This document shows positions 12,504 to 24,596 of a DNA stretch of 64,000 nucleotides, piece by piece. Source of the DNA: Polytrichum commune. Its lineage: Eukaryota > Streptophyta > Polytrichopsida > Polytrichales > Polytrichaceae. The DNA lies in contig OX485808.1 of assembly GCA_950295325.1 (NCBI GenBank), forward strand, positions 25,690,527 through 25,754,526. Direction: 5' to 3'. Numbering within the stretch: position 1 is the first letter of the stretch; every line of letters starts with the position of its first letter. The notes under the pieces are model-generated. The model worked only from the letters and a program-made list of their open reading frames with translations. It was not told the DNA's origin and did not search any database. The position numbers and the translations under genes were made by a program.

Positions 12504-13789
12504 TTGCAACAAAAATGAAATAATTCATAAATTAATAATTCATTCAATTCAATTTAACATAGGATTTTTTATATAATAATTCAATAATTTTTAACAACAA
12601 AATATCAAATCATATTTAAAAATATTATATAAACAAGTAGTAGACCTAAGAAAAATGAATCTAATTCATTTTATTTCATATGTTTTAATAAAGTTTCCAA
12701 TTGCTATGGACCTTCAAAGTTGTTTAACCGACAGAGGCATTTGAAGAAATAAATTATTGAATGTACCGAGGCTTTACTTTAGATTACAAACGTATAACCC
12801 TATAAACATATATATACTTTGGATAATTCCTAAAATTCAACATTGAAGTTTAAAATTCCATAATAACTCATCTATCTTAATATGATCTAAATATACGCAC
12901 CATGTTTTTTCAACTCCATCTAAGTATGTTTTGTAAATTTTAAGTATTATTTCTAAACTTATTAAAAAATAAACCATGGAAACACACACACACACACACT
13001 GAATCTGAAGTCCGAGGAATTAAGGTTTTCTAAGGTATTGGCGGTGTCGCCAATGTCCTTCGACTGCTAATGAAAATTATTGTTAGTGCATCGCTATGTT
13101 ATCAAACTCTTTTCTACTTCAATATTTGATTCTCACAATGTATTGGTGGCATCGCCAATACCTTTAACGACAATCTCGAATGCTAATATAGATTACAATC
13201 ACATACATATGTACCGTTTTATAGTCACATATTTTTCTATACATGTTAATTACATATGTGTACACATAATACATTCATATATGTTTTGCATAATACAAAA
13301 AATACATATACACAAAAATATAGATGTTTACATCATATTTTGTTACACCTGAGTTTTTGGAAAACCAATGACACTTATTATTTCTCTACCACCGCCTCTC
13401 TACGGCTTGTCACTTCCCTCAAGGTTTACTAAACGAAAATAATATAAAATTAGAGTTTTCTAGAATGTGTGACCGCATATGAATGAACAACCACATGTGG
13501 ATGATGACTTTATTTGAATGATGAGTACTTATACCAAAGATATTGGCGGTGCTACCAATAATCATGATATTTTTATATAAAAAATATCATGATAAATATC
13601 ATGATATAATAAATATGGTCCTTCCATAGATGACATGCATAAGATGTGCGACGAACATTCTTGGTGTACAACGAAAACAACAAATATCCAAAATAAATTT
13701 AGGCATTTTTCATATACCGGTTATTTGCAATACACAAACAAACATTGTGATTATATGTATCGCAATGGAGGTGTCCACAACTACACAAT
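12504..13789. other. Gene-free stretch with (CA)n and recurrent palindromes
   Basis: No supported gene. It holds a short (CA)n microsatellite at about 12980-12999 and three copies of a 20-bp palindrome of the type TATTGGCGGTGTCGCCAATA (13036-13055, 13141-13160, 13541-13560). An ATATCATGATAAATATCATG near-palindrome lies around 13585-13605. Confidence 0.55.
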
Positions 13790-13984
13790 GAATGATAACA
13801 TTTAAGATAAAATCAAGATTGGAATGTAAGGTGTGTCGTTTCACGCTAGTGTGTATTACCTTGTATCATACTCACATAATATATGTCCACTCTATATCCC
13901 CTAGAATATCAAGGTCTTATATACATCTTGGTGTTCATGAACGTCGTTTACCAAATGATACATGTCATAAATTACTTGACATGG

Positions 13985-14937
13985 TGTGAGCCCAAAATGG
14001 TGCCCACATGTGTTATTAACCCTTTCAAATCATTAGGAGTTACATTTTGATGTTTTATAATTATTCTCAAAAATATAAAAAGAGTGAGGCTTGGTGTGAA
14101 GTTATGTTTAGGCCTTAGACTTATGTGGTGTAGTTAATTAGAAGCTTAGCGGCATGAAGGAAGTTCTTTGGTTAGGTGAGTGTAGCATGTGGTGGACCAA
14201 GGGGAGCTCCTTGAGTTTAAATATTTGAATTGGGATCCATCTTGTTGGTATAGGAGTTGAAGGCTTAGCGGATAAGATAAGAGCATACGAAGTAGACGAG
14301 GATCGAGGGGCTTACTTGGCGGATAGGATAAGAGCCTACGAAGTAGGAGAGGATCGAGGAGCTTATCTTGAGCTTTGAGGGGTGCCCACCCCTTCCCTTC
14401 CCCTATATATTCCTTTCTCTCACCTTCTTCACTCACTTGTGTTCCTATTCACTCTCTCTTCCTTCGCGCTCTTCCATCTTGCATGTGTGGGTGCACACGT
14501 GTGTGTGTGGGCACATGAGCATGTTGTATTGAGAGGGGAGTGTGGGTAAAGGGAAGAAGTTCATACAAGGCCCCCTTACCCTCTCCCTTCCCCTCTCCTT
14601 CTCTCTCTCTCCCTCTTGTTGTTCCTCTCATAGAATTGAGTTTTAGAATTAGAGTTGTGTGAGAATTAGTAGAAGGATTAGTGGAATTAGTAGAATTCAT
14701 AGAGACTTGTAGGGGACTTAGTAAGGTTAAGTGTAGTAGTTGGTCGACCCTTGAGAAGGCCAATGCTCTACCTATTCAAGAGACTAGCATTAATAAAGCA
14801 TCATGATTTCAAGTGAGTTGGGAGCTTGTTGAGATAGAAGTACATTCCATGTTACCACGAGCTTTGGTATGACACATGTGATTCTCAAAACCATCACCCG
14901 GACTAGGACGCTTAAGGGTGGTGGGTTTGGCCTCACA
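13985..14937 (+). mobile_element. Solo LTR 1, TSD CATGG
   Basis: 953 bp bounded by TGTGAGCCC...GGCCTCACA, a 9-bp imperfect terminal inverted repeat with TG/CA ends. It is flanked by a perfect 5-bp duplication CATGG (13980-13984 and 14938-14942). It holds a TATA box (TATATA near 14404), pyrimidine-rich leader sequence after it, and AATAAAG near 14791. The 3' block CACCCGGACTAGGACGC...GGGTGGTGGG is shared with the LTR ending at 27997. No internal retrotransposon sequence or second LTR is adjacent, so this is a solo LTR. It sits inside the transposase pseudogene. Confidence 0.88.
14400..14412 (+). promoter_or_regulatory. LTR TATA box
   Basis: CCCTATATATTCC lies about 420 bp into solo LTR 1, followed by a CT-rich leader. 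The LTRs at 25860 and 62025 have CTATATAATCC at the equivalent place (26229-26238 and 62368-62377), so the element is conserved as the probable Pol II promoter. Confidence 0.6.
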
Positions 14938-16165
14938 CATGGCTTACTAATGCGTTGTCAATAAGATCATAAAACATCTATTGTGAACAACTCTGCAATT
15001 GTTATGGCAACGAAAAAAAAAATTCTTATAAATTTTTTTCTTAAATATCCATCAAATGGTGAAAAACATCACTTGCCATGTCCGTCTTTGAAGGTCATCA
15101 TGAAGAAGTTCTGTACTCTTGCATCTCCAAATTGTCGTGACTTTATATCGGGCTCAAAACGATCTGTTCATAGTGGAATGGGTACAATGGATAATATCAT
15201 TGCGCTCAAAGACCATTCAAGCTTCAAGTACATCCGTGGCAATACATTCCCGGGGCAATCCAAAAACAAAGTATTTGTCTTTAAAATGTCAATAGATCTT
15301 TTGAGGAGTGGTGTGGATCTGGTTTAATGTATGCAGGTGGGAGGAGATATGAAGAATTTATAGACAATGTTTGACCATGTCAAGCATGTGAAGAATTGGG
15401 TCACCTTTGCATAGTATGCGTACAATAGCAAGTATTGTAAGGTGCTTATCATTGCGTGTTGTTATATGCAATCGGAAGATGGCGTAATTCAAACACTCTT
15501 TTGGGAAAACTTAAACTCCGTCATGACAAAGAATGAAGTGTGGAATCTGAACTTCAAGGGTTTCATGGCAGTCAGTGCTTAGGCTAATTGGAATGCGGTC
15601 AGAAAAATATATGATTGAGGTGACCCAAGTTTGCCAATAGTGGGTTGAAATCGTACTTGTTTTCTCATTGGTCGCAAAGCTTGGATAAGATATTGTAGAA
15701 GTATATCAAGGTATTTTTGCACTTTCAGCACAAACAACTATGCAAAGATTTAAAGACGTGAAAACAATTGATAATGTTGAAACTAAATATCATATCATTC
15801 GTTCATGGTGGTTGTGATCCGGAGTTGCTACAGAAGAGGACCTTATCGGCTTGTCTGAGTGGTTGGTGTTTTGGCATTTCTATTATAGGCAATGGGGTGG
15901 TCGTATGATTCATGTAAGTGCATTGTCACTATGTATTTCTCGTATTCTTTTACTTTTGAATATGCATGATATATATGTACATATAAAATTTACTATAATT
16001 TATATAATGTTTACAAGATATGTCTATGGATAATCGTGCAGAATTGCGAACATGTAATTTTGTGGAGACAATGCACAACAAATGGCTCCAGCATACCAAA
16101 AACAAGATGACTTGTCTGTATGAAGCGAGAATGGACGATTTGATCCGTGCATTCATGTGGATTGT

Positions 16166-17752
16166 TGTGAGCCCTAAACCACCACCCTTATGCGTCGTAG
16201 TCCGGGTGATGGTCTATGGCCTACATGAATTCCAGTATCCTCGCTTACCTTTATGATTCAGCCCCATTGTGCCAACAAGACGATACATCTTTTACACAAT
16301 TTGATTCAACATGAAATTAGGTAGCCAACATTTAGAAATGCTCACCTCACTTCAAGTGGTTCCAACACAATCACCATTCAAGCTTGACTCGTACAATTGA
16401 AGGTTCAGATTCCCTACATAAAATGCTCCCTATTGGAGGTGAGATTAATGCCGAATTTTACAGTCGGCTTGCTCACACTTGTTTCTTCTACCCAAACACT
16501 CACCTAATTAACTACGCAACTACCTACCGTTTAATACTAACCTTAATTTCTAGTTAATCACTACCCACTCCAGGCTATCCTCAACGCCAATCTCCCCAGG
16601 CTCTTACTTGCAGGAGCTCACCTCGCCTCGGCAGTGGCGCAACTCCTCAATCCCAGTGGTGAGCACCCTCAAAGCCTCGGTGGTTGAGCTGAGTCACCCT
16701 TTGGCGGCACTGGAGGCTCACCTTTGTGCGGTAGATCTCACAACATGCCCATTCGTCCTCCCCCACAATGTTGCTGCCTCCTTACAAAAAGCTTCATGAC
16801 AGCTAACCCCCACCGATATAGAATGTACCTTTTCCGAATGCCTTAGAATCCCACCGTGTCGGGGCTCTGCTCATATGTTTTTGTAGCGTTCTGCCAACGG
16901 AGACGACAGTGCACTCGCCAGGCTCTCTTTGGCACCTAAATCTTCAACATCCAGCCAATCACCCCCTTCACTCGCCACTGATCCACTTCTTCCATCCCCA
17001 GTGACCAGATTTGACCCCTTCCACAGGAGCTCTACTATGTAATTCCCAGCTCAACACCATTGTTGCACTTACCCCTTCGGCACCGAAATCCCACACTGTC
17101 CCCACGCTGATGCCCAGTGTTCCTCTCTTTCCCTTGGTTGCATCATCGGCAACTCCTATCGCCCCAGCTGTGCACGAATCTTCTTGTGAGCCAGTGCCTC
17201 TCACCCTCCAGCCGCTCTTGCAGTCATGACATTCTCCTTCCTCGCCACAGCAGCCTAAGTTGAGGTTGCTGATCTCAGCAGTTGTGCATCCCCTCACTTC
17301 CCCCTAGCTGCATCAGCGGTAGCTCCTATTGCCGTTTAACCTCTAGCCGCTCGCCCCACACACACTTTGTTCAGAAGAATGGAGGCTCCCTTGGGTCAGC
17401 AGCCGAGACCCCTCCCTTGTGCCCGGAAATCCAACACCTAATCCGCTCTTGGGAGGAGCCCCCCCCCCCTCTCAAACAAACATAACTCTCATCTTAAACA
17501 AACAATTAACATTGGCCTAAGCCATTTCGTGCCTAGCATCACTCCAACTCTAATTAAGCAACTTTCCTTCTTTTTGGTTTTTCTCCCTTTTAATTACCAT
17601 TGATCTCACAACTTAAATTCAACTATAACTACACATGAGCCACTACAATCCTATATGAGTCTTAAACTAACTTAACTAAATGCTAATCCTCAGGTTTTTA
17701 TATGTTTTTTGAGTTAAAAACATATAAATGTGGGCACATAATTGGGCTCACA
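16166..17752 (-). mobile_element. Solo LTR 2, minus strand, TSD ATTGT/ATTGC
   Basis: On the plus strand it reads TGTGAGCCCTAAACC...GGGCTCACA. The left edge carries the reverse complement of the conserved LTR 3' block (CACCCTTATGCGTCGTAGTCCGGGTG), so the LTR points left. The flanking 5-mers are ATTGT (16161-16165) and ATTGC (17753-17757), a TSD with one substitution. 1587 bp. The inner part (16560-17480) is GC-richer and contains short open frames with no recognisable domain. It belongs with the outer LTR at 25247-30622 and the fragment at 4125-4610, judged by the GACGCATAAGGGTG 3' end. It splits a transposase frame. Confidence 0.82.
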
Positions 17753-18031
17753 ATTGCAAATTACAAATTGCGGTTGAGAGGTGGTTCTACTGGTAAAGGC
17801 CCTGATTCTGCGTCCTTGAAATTGAAGATTACTACCATGTGTGGAGATCCGAAACTACTGGCAGATGCTATGAAGTCCTATCCGAGGGTGGAAGATCTCA
17901 ATACTAGACATAGTGCTTTGGAGGGGTCTGAGTTGTTTAAATCCACCAAACAAAAGTTTGATCTGCCATCGAACGTGGATTGTGACTCACATCGACCCGA
18001 TAAAGTGAACTACTCGATTCCTCACCTTAAC

Positions 18032-19029
18032 TGTTCCACACCACTCCATGAAGAGTGCCCAAACAACATAGGCACAAGGGGGACCCCGGAGTCACACCCG
18101 GGACTTGTGGCGTCGTTGTTGAGAGGGCCCAAATGATGCTAGTGTGGATGAGGGCCCCGGGCGTTGGGAACGCCTCCCACTCACGGAGACTAAGAGTCAC
18201 AAGGGTAAGGCTATGAGCTATGTCTAGCTTACGGCATGCAGACTCTAGAATGCTCAAGATCACCTCAATCAGAGGTGTGAGCTAGGAGATATGGCACTTT
18301 GAGTGGGGCGATGTCCCGGGTCAGCGCCCTAGTACAACAGTGGCCTGGGAGTAGCTCTCGGGACTGACAAGGTTTGAACAGACATAACTTCCTTAATACT
18401 TGGCCAAATGAGGCAAGTGAAGGGATTCATTGGTATCTACGTGAAGCTCAGATGATGATGAAGTGGTTGCTTATTAGCATTTAAGATCATTCAAGGAAGT
18501 TACGATGTTCTGAAGCTGCTAAGGGCTTCTAGCCTCAATGCCGAAGGGAATATGTTTATTTAGCCCCAACTTTTGGTAGAGAAACAAATGGTTTCTTGAT
18601 GGTGGGTCCTGCGAAAACTCCTTGAAGCTTACATGGGTGAAGTGATGTGGCAGACCTAGCCGAGGCCGAATGGCACGGCCTCCATGTGCATTGGCCCACT
18701 ATGAGGGCATAGTTGTCTAGTATGATTCGGGTTGTTATAGTGTTGCTCCGGCAGTGCGATGATTAAGATGAAATTAGACTTCCATGAATGGAAGTCCACA
18801 TCTAAGAATTGATTACTGATTAAAAGGTGAGTCATGAAAGCAAAGTAGGAGGGTTGGTTCTCCTCTTATAAGCAAGAAGGTCCGCGGTATAGGGATCTAA
18901 GCATTAGCATGGTGGAATGCGAAGGGTTAGTGCTCGTGATCTTTGCTAGATTTTAAAAAATGACCAAGTTAGTTATGGGGAGCTAGCAAGGCTTGCGACA
19001 CTAAAACTAAGGTTAGAAGGGCATGCATA
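18032..19029. other. Unclassified insertion inside the transposase pseudogene
   Basis: The coding similarity of the surrounding pseudogene stops after the PDKVNYSIPHLN block and resumes near 19030. The intervening roughly 1 kb is GC-richer than its surroundings (for example 18080-18180) and has no recognisable reading frame. It could be another solo LTR starting TGTTCCACACC at 18032, but I could not find a matching TSD or 3' end. Confidence 0.4.
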
Positions 19030-19960
19030 CAAGAATTTTTGAATTATACAGAGTATGGTGTGGCACATATCATATTAGTGTTACAGACCGATTGTTTTTC
19101 TTCCCACTGGCATATTGCAAGATTGTCACCCAACTCTGCCAAAAGATGTTGGGCAATGTAAGCCAATACACGGACTTTGTGTAATGCCAAAATCGAAACT
19201 AGCAAACATGACACACCAACTCCCTTGTACAAGGGTTTGAAGAAACATTATCATTCCACCAACAATGTAGAATACGAGTTTTGGTTTTGTCCGGATGACA
19301 TCAAATGTTGTGCAACTGGCAACAACAAGAAGTATATGCTAGACTGGCATGTAGTACCCAACATATGGCATGTGAAGATAGTTACCAATTTCTCAAAGTA
19401 GGAGGTATTGGCACTCAAAGACGTTGGATTCCAATTGCAATAGAGGGAGGGTCTCTCTCCTCTCCTTAGGTTTTCAACAATTGTGATGCTCCCAATCCCT
19501 TGGACGGATTTTCATGTGCCATTAAACCCAGATGCCCACCCAACTTCGTGGTTTGAAAGGTCAGTGTGCTGCAATCTACCAACACCGATGGTGGATCATA
19601 AAAACAAATGAGAGAGCGCCGGGCTTATGAATGGTTATTATGTGGTTCGAATAATTGCCATTCCTTATCCAGGATTTAAAGTGTTAATCAACATCGTAAC
19701 CAAGGAGGACATCACATATTGTGTCACAATTGGTAATATGCCGTATTGCACATGCCTTGACTTGACTAAAATGTCATCTCAATCTTTGGGAAAGAAAGGG
19801 AAATAGGTGTATTGCAAACATCTTTATTATGTGTTTAAATTTTTGGGCAAGGTGGATTATGATAGTGACAAGTTTATTTATGCTCCAATGTACTCCTACA
19901 AGAAGGTCGTGCAGCTACTTGAACTTGCAGGTGTTGTGGAATCTAAATAATATTGCAAGT

Positions 19961-20814
19961 GTTGTATTCAACCACATATTTGAGAATCTGAGTAAGTGAT
20001 ATGTATTAGTGTGGCTTTTTATAATAAAAACCAACAATGGTTTGATGGGTTTCAAAGTATTCATGGTAATAGACTCCCTTCATTCTTCTTCAATCATAAT
20101 GCGAGCACTTTAAATTCCCTAATTTGCAAATATATAGGTGTTAATTTTAGAAAATATATCCTAAAACCGTAACCAATTACTAAATTTGGCATCATTGCTC
20201 ACATATTACCTCTCATTGCTCATGTGTTACCACTCACTGCTCACTGCTCATTGCTCATGTGTGAGCTTCGCTCATGTGGAGTACCATTTGAAGTTACGTA
20301 TTCTCCATATTTATTCAATTTTTGTACACTTCTTTATATTTCTCCTATAAATCAAGTAACTTGTTAAAGGTCATAACATCTCAATTTGATTCTATGGGTA
20401 TCATCTATTGGTTGTTAGATATATTGATGTTGAAATATTTATGTTGTAATGGAGTTTCTCACTTCCTCTATGTACTTTGTCCATAACAATACCTTCTACA
20501 ACTTTTCATATTTTCATTATATGCATTGCTATGATTTTTTAAATGAGAGAATCATGATTACCAAATAAAACAGATCATCATGTTTCTGGATGTATACGAG
20601 TCTAGCTTTTTTTTGTTCTCAATAAGCAATGATGTTGTCATTATAAAGCTATAACAATGTGTGACCCCAAATAGCAATGCTCACTAAAAGGAGATACATA
20701 TTTTTGTTACAAAAGTATTTAAAACTTTAAATATATATTATGTCATTATTTTAACAAACACTATCATTATTGTTACAAACATTTCAAGATCGAATGTAAC
20801 AAAGACAATTTGGG
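19961..20814. other. No gene recognised; short TGCTCA-type repeats
   Basis: AT-rich. At about 20195-20265 there is a cluster of CTCACTGCTCACTGCTCATTGCTCAT-like words. Its reverse complement resembles 8080-8115, so both may be ends of the same unrecognised repeat family. Nothing else is supported. Confidence 0.45.
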
Positions 20815-21175
20815 TTAAAAGCACGGTCAAGTATACCGAAAAAATGTTCTAGTCTATTAAAAACATAATTTCTTTCGTCAAACGCTTAAAAGTAGTAGCA
20901 AACTGTTGTGTAAATTTTATTTTTGTTCATGACACCTCTATTGTTGTGTTAGGTACTCAAATATAGAATCAAGACAAGATTCTCAAAAAGACTTATCATT
21001 AAAAGTATTCCTCCAAAGGTAATGGCTAAATTTGGTTTTGGACGTAAATTTCATGACCTTAAATATTTTGAAGTTGGAATTTATCATTTCCCTTGAACTC
21101 ACTATAAACTTGAGAGCAACATTACAAAAATAAATAGAAAATATCAATTTAATGTATTTTATCATGTTTAACCCA
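20815..21175 (+). repeat. Dispersed repeat, copy A (inverted partner at 39540-39905)
   Basis: From AAAGCACGGTCAAGTATACC on, this segment is alignable with the reverse complement of 39540-39905. Shared words include AAAGTAGTAGCAAA, CCTCTATTGTTGT, CTCAAATATAGAAT, AAGGTAATGGCTAAATTTGG and CATGACCTTAAATATTTTGA. Both copies are decayed. A coding origin is likely, because a frame around SKGNG/AKFGFG is partly kept, but I do not recognise the family. Confidence 0.6.
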
Positions 21176-21196
21176 AATTTAGACAATTATGTATCC

Positions 21197-21199
<3 letters not shown>

Positions 21200-21227
<28 letters not shown>

Positions 21228-21267
21228 ATGTGTGTGTGTATGTATGTGTATGTGTATATATATGTGT

Positions 21268-21302
<35 letters not shown>

Positions 21303-21336
21303 CATGTATATACACATATATATATATACATATATT
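21200..21336. repeat. Composite (TA)n/(TG)n/(CA)n/(TA)n microsatellite
   Basis: Runs of TA, then TGTA/TG, then CA, then TA form an almost self-complementary block that could extrude as a cruciform. The short open frames across it are translations of the microsatellite and are not genes. Confidence 0.9.
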
Positions 21337-21388
21337 TGCGCAGTACTTGCACTGTCTTCTAAATTATGTCTTAAAATTGTCAACATAA

Positions 21389-22253
21389 TACGGGGAGGTC
21401 ACTCCCTCTTTAATTAATGCATACACGTGCGCTCAAGACTTATTTATCGGGGGGCTATTACCTTGCAAAAATGATTATAAGGTATAGTATTTTTCAAAAT
21501 AAAGGTAAATGCTTGTATTTTAATACACCCTATCAGTTATTATAATTTTTTGGTGAAATCATTTAAAAATACCCTATTTTATTATATTGCATTTTTTCTT
21601 ACCTTCCAATTAACCTTTTTTAACACTTTACCCTAAATTTTTTTCTCGAAGCCCGATTGTTGTCCATTTTTTTCTTAAACCGCATTTTATTTTGTACACC
21701 TCATTTTTTCATGAAGGATATTTCTCTTCTTACAACCATGAATTGTGAAGTTCAGCTACAATGCTAAACTCACATGAACTAAATCAAAATAATAAACCTA
21801 AGGTAAAGGCATGCAACTGAAATATTGTCTTAGACTGTGAAATAAAGTCAAACATAAGGCCGAAATGTTCCCTCCCGGCACGTGGGTAGAGATCATTAAC
21901 TGCACAGTGGAACCGTTGATTCAGTAATGTTCAAGCAAGCCAGCGTGCGAAGTCATCCATCCAAGCATTTTGAACATAATTTTGCCTTTTTCATCCACTA
22001 GCACAAACCCTACTCTAGACCATCTACCCCTAGTAATTGTTTCCATGCTATTTTACATGTACTGACTAGATAAAAGAGGCCATTATATTACATGTAAACA
22101 GTGATGGTATTTTACATGTAAACATGTTTCATTATTTTAAAATCCCCTTTATTACATGTACATTTTTTTGCAGAATTTACCTACAATAATTATATTAGAC
22201 CTTTTTTTTTATCGCACATTATTTCTACAGTTTTTGCCAATGACCTCCCCGTG
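21389..22253. mobile_element. hAT-type non-autonomous element, TSD CAACATAA
   Basis: The terminal inverted repeats are TACGGGGAGGTCA (21389-21401) and TGACCTCCCCGTG (22241-22253). They are flanked by a perfect 8-bp duplication CAACATAA (21381-21388 and 22254-22261). An 8-bp TSD with short TIRs is diagnostic of the hAT superfamily. The 865-bp interior has no transposase frame but repeats ACATGTAAA and TTACATGTA words around 22050-22160, possibly subterminal transposase-binding motifs. Confidence 0.82.
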
Positions 22254-23548
22254 CAACATAAATTGCTTGGCTTTGTAGATCAGTGTGTTTTTCAAATGTT
22301 TATGATTTTTTTCTTCAAAATTTAAAGTTAATATGTAGTTTTTAATTAATTTCACTTTAAACTTATGAAAGGTAATGAAGTTGTGTACTTGACTGTGCTT
22401 ACATCCTTTTGTTTTGTTAGTTTTGAGTTTTTTATTTGATTTTGAAGTCTCAATTTTTCTACTTGGATATTAGCTACTGACTGACACTTGAATTTCCATG
22501 TTACATCTACATTTTTTTTTTCTTTGCATACTTCTTTATGGTTTTCCTATTAGATGAAGTTATCTTCTCATGAGCTTAATAAATTGATCTAATTATGAGG
22601 GTATTGGCCGATAGATTTATTAATGATGCAACATTCATGTTGCCATGGAGTCACTCAGTACCTGTATAAATTTTGTTTATACTTTTGTTTTGTTAGTTGA
22701 AATTTTGGCCCACATATGGAGTCTCAAGATTTCTACTTGAGCATCAACTGCTAGCCAATACCTAAGTTTTTGATGGTGTTTCTACATATTTGAAGAATTT
22801 AGTATTTTGACCTCATTGTAAGGATATTGGTTGTTGGCTGACAAATATATGACGAAGCTTTTCCTCTTCTAAAATTTCATGTTTTATTTTTTCATATTTA
22901 GGTGTTGGAAGCAATACAAGGAGAATCATGAAGACGGAGCATGTTCAATTGTTTATGAATTTACTACATTGCTCAAAGAATTGTCACAAAAATAATTAGT
23001 TGAGATCCAAATATGTTTTAGTAATTGTTATAGAAGGTAAGTGATGCTATTGACATTCCCATATCTTTCTAAAATTCTAAAATGAAGATGATAAAACAAT
23101 TTGACGGAAATGAAATTATCTAGGTGGCATAATACCCGATGTCATATATGTCAACTCCTGACATTATATTAGACAATTTCAACTATTGGCCAAATACTAT
23201 GGAAGATGATGAGAAAGATACAATTTGTTTTCTTGATTTGAAGATAGGCATGGAAGTCATACATGTTGATGGAAGTACTTCCAAAGAAAATGTGTTGGAA
23301 TGAGTGTAATCAATGAGTGCTCTCCAAAGAGAACTTGAAAGGGATTTTGGGTCCCATGGTAGCTTCTTCTTCATGGTCAATGTGACTATGGTATGTTTAG
23401 AGTCCATGAACCTCCAAGCATTGTGTGAGATGGAAAATTTGACAATCCTTGGTAGTTCAATTGGCTTTCAAGTGCTGTGAAATGCATACAAAGTTTGTCT
23501 CATGGATATCTCAAATTTACTTCATTGTACTTCTCGTATGGTTCTTAG
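22254..23548. other. No gene firmly recognised
   Basis: T-rich sequence with one possible exon-like block (about 22900-23030, ending in a GTAAGTG donor) and a weak open block at 23300-23450. No domain can be named. It may be the decayed upstream part of the LINE relic that follows. Confidence 0.4.
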
Positions 23549-23965
23549 ATGGTAGTTGAAGACATTACTGCCAACATTACTTGGCAACTCTTTGTCAATA
23601 AGAGGAATTTCGGCCCGTGGAAGTCTTTTTCTTTGATGCAATGTCTTTTTGATCAACCTCTGTGCAAAACACTTAAACGGTTCAATCAGATCTGGTTCTT
23701 TTTGAGGAGTGGTCTCCCGTGGATCATTTGGCGCCAACGAAATGATATGGTTTCAACAATTTGCAGTGGCCCGTTGAGAAAACACGACAAGTCATTTGGG
23801 ACGCATTGCAGGATTATGGTAGGATTGAGTGGAAATGGACACTCAAGGATTTGGAAAAAGGCCCCAAATGTGACCTACCAAGACGTCCTTAACGAATTTG
23901 ACTCTACATGGGGGGTCAAAACCTTATTATGACTCGGAGTAACTTAGTTGTCACTTGGATGGATT
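23549..23965 (+). pseudogene. C-terminal relic of a plant L1-type LINE ORF2
   Basis: A 127-codon frame begins at 23549. Its middle, RSGLPWIIWRQRNDMV, is typical of the region after the zf-RVT zinc knuckle at the end of plant LINE reverse transcriptase proteins (--W--W--RN---F). After WRQRNDMV the coding signal moves to another frame, where it continues WPVEKTRQVIWDALQDYG, and then returns to ...APNVTYQDVLNEFDSTWG. This shows at least two frameshifts. No reverse transcriptase core is adjacent. I call it a 5'-truncated LINE relic by pattern. It is unrelated to the large element on the right. Confidence 0.45.
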
Positions 23966-24596
23966 AACCACATATGAGCATTATTTCTTGATTTTCACTT
24001 AGGTTGCGCTAGCTCGCCCAGGTTGGTTGCATTTGGGATTACCTTTGCAATCGAATTTCTCAATTTGTGACCCAAAAAAGAATCTTTCTAGCTCGTCCTT
24101 TGTATAGAGGCCATATTGTATCGCATTGAAATAAGATTACAGTTTGCATGAAAAATCTTCCATTCATGTATGTTTTCTCGGAAAATCATATGATGAGGAT
24201 ATTCTTCAAGACACAAATGTAGGGATTAGGTTTCTTTTTTCTTTTTTCTTTGTTTGAGATGATAATAATCTTAAAATGACAACAATGCAATGGAAATTAA
24301 CCCATGCAAGACTAGACGGAGGTTGCATTCTTATACATAGTTTTGTATTATTCTCAATATAAGGAGCTGAAGTAAGTATTGATTGCCCAAGAATGCCTAT
24401 ACATACCATGTGACTCAGAAGTTCCAGTTGAAAACTGAGTCGGAAGACATATATGGAAAATTGTCATCAAGTTAATTTGGCCCAGTATTGCAAGCAGAGT
24501 TGATGACCACCAATTGAGTTCAATGTTTGTATTTTCAAAGTTCCATGCAATATTTTTGCCATTGTATTGGGCAAAAAACCAATAAACTTTTGTATT
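23966..24596. other. No gene recognised
   Basis: AT-rich sequence downstream of the LINE relic. No motif, RNA or repeat boundary was seen until the CACTA-type MITE at 24597. Confidence 0.5.

Larger units (their letters stand above)
13790..19960 (+). pseudogene. MULE-like/SWIM-domain transposase pseudogene, interrupted
   Basis: Collinear coding blocks run left to right with stops and frameshifts: 13792-13984, 14983-15330 and onward to about 16165, 17753-18030, and 19030-19945. The middle block contains MQSEDGVIQTLFWENLNSV and then NFKGFMAVSA-ANWNAVRKIY, which resembles the MULE transposase core (a divergent Asp-containing GFM-DS region followed by N-AV). The block at 19690-19900 has a SWIM-type zinc finger, PYCTCLDLTKMSSQS...VYCKHLYYVF (C-x-C-xn-C-x-H), the usual C-terminal module of MULE transposases. 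The frame is cut by solo LTRs at 13985-14937 and 16166-17752, and by an unclassified insertion between about 18032 and 19030. Across the second LTR the protein reads on naturally (...RAFMWI / ANYKLRLRGG...). It is clearly dead. The MULE assignment is by motif pattern only and another SWIM-containing transposase family is possible. Confidence 0.5.

Noticed and set aside
14146-14763. Two minus-strand frames inside solo LTR 1
   Set aside because: They are antisense to the LTR, cover its TATA box and CT-rich leader, and are not kept in the related LTRs.
17702-18136. 144-codon plus frame as a stand-alone gene
   Set aside because: Its first part lies in the solo LTR and the rest is a middle exon-like block of the transposase pseudogene.
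21152-21417. Open frames rich in Tyr/Ile/Val/Cys/His
   Set aside because: Translation of the TA/TG/CA microsatellite.
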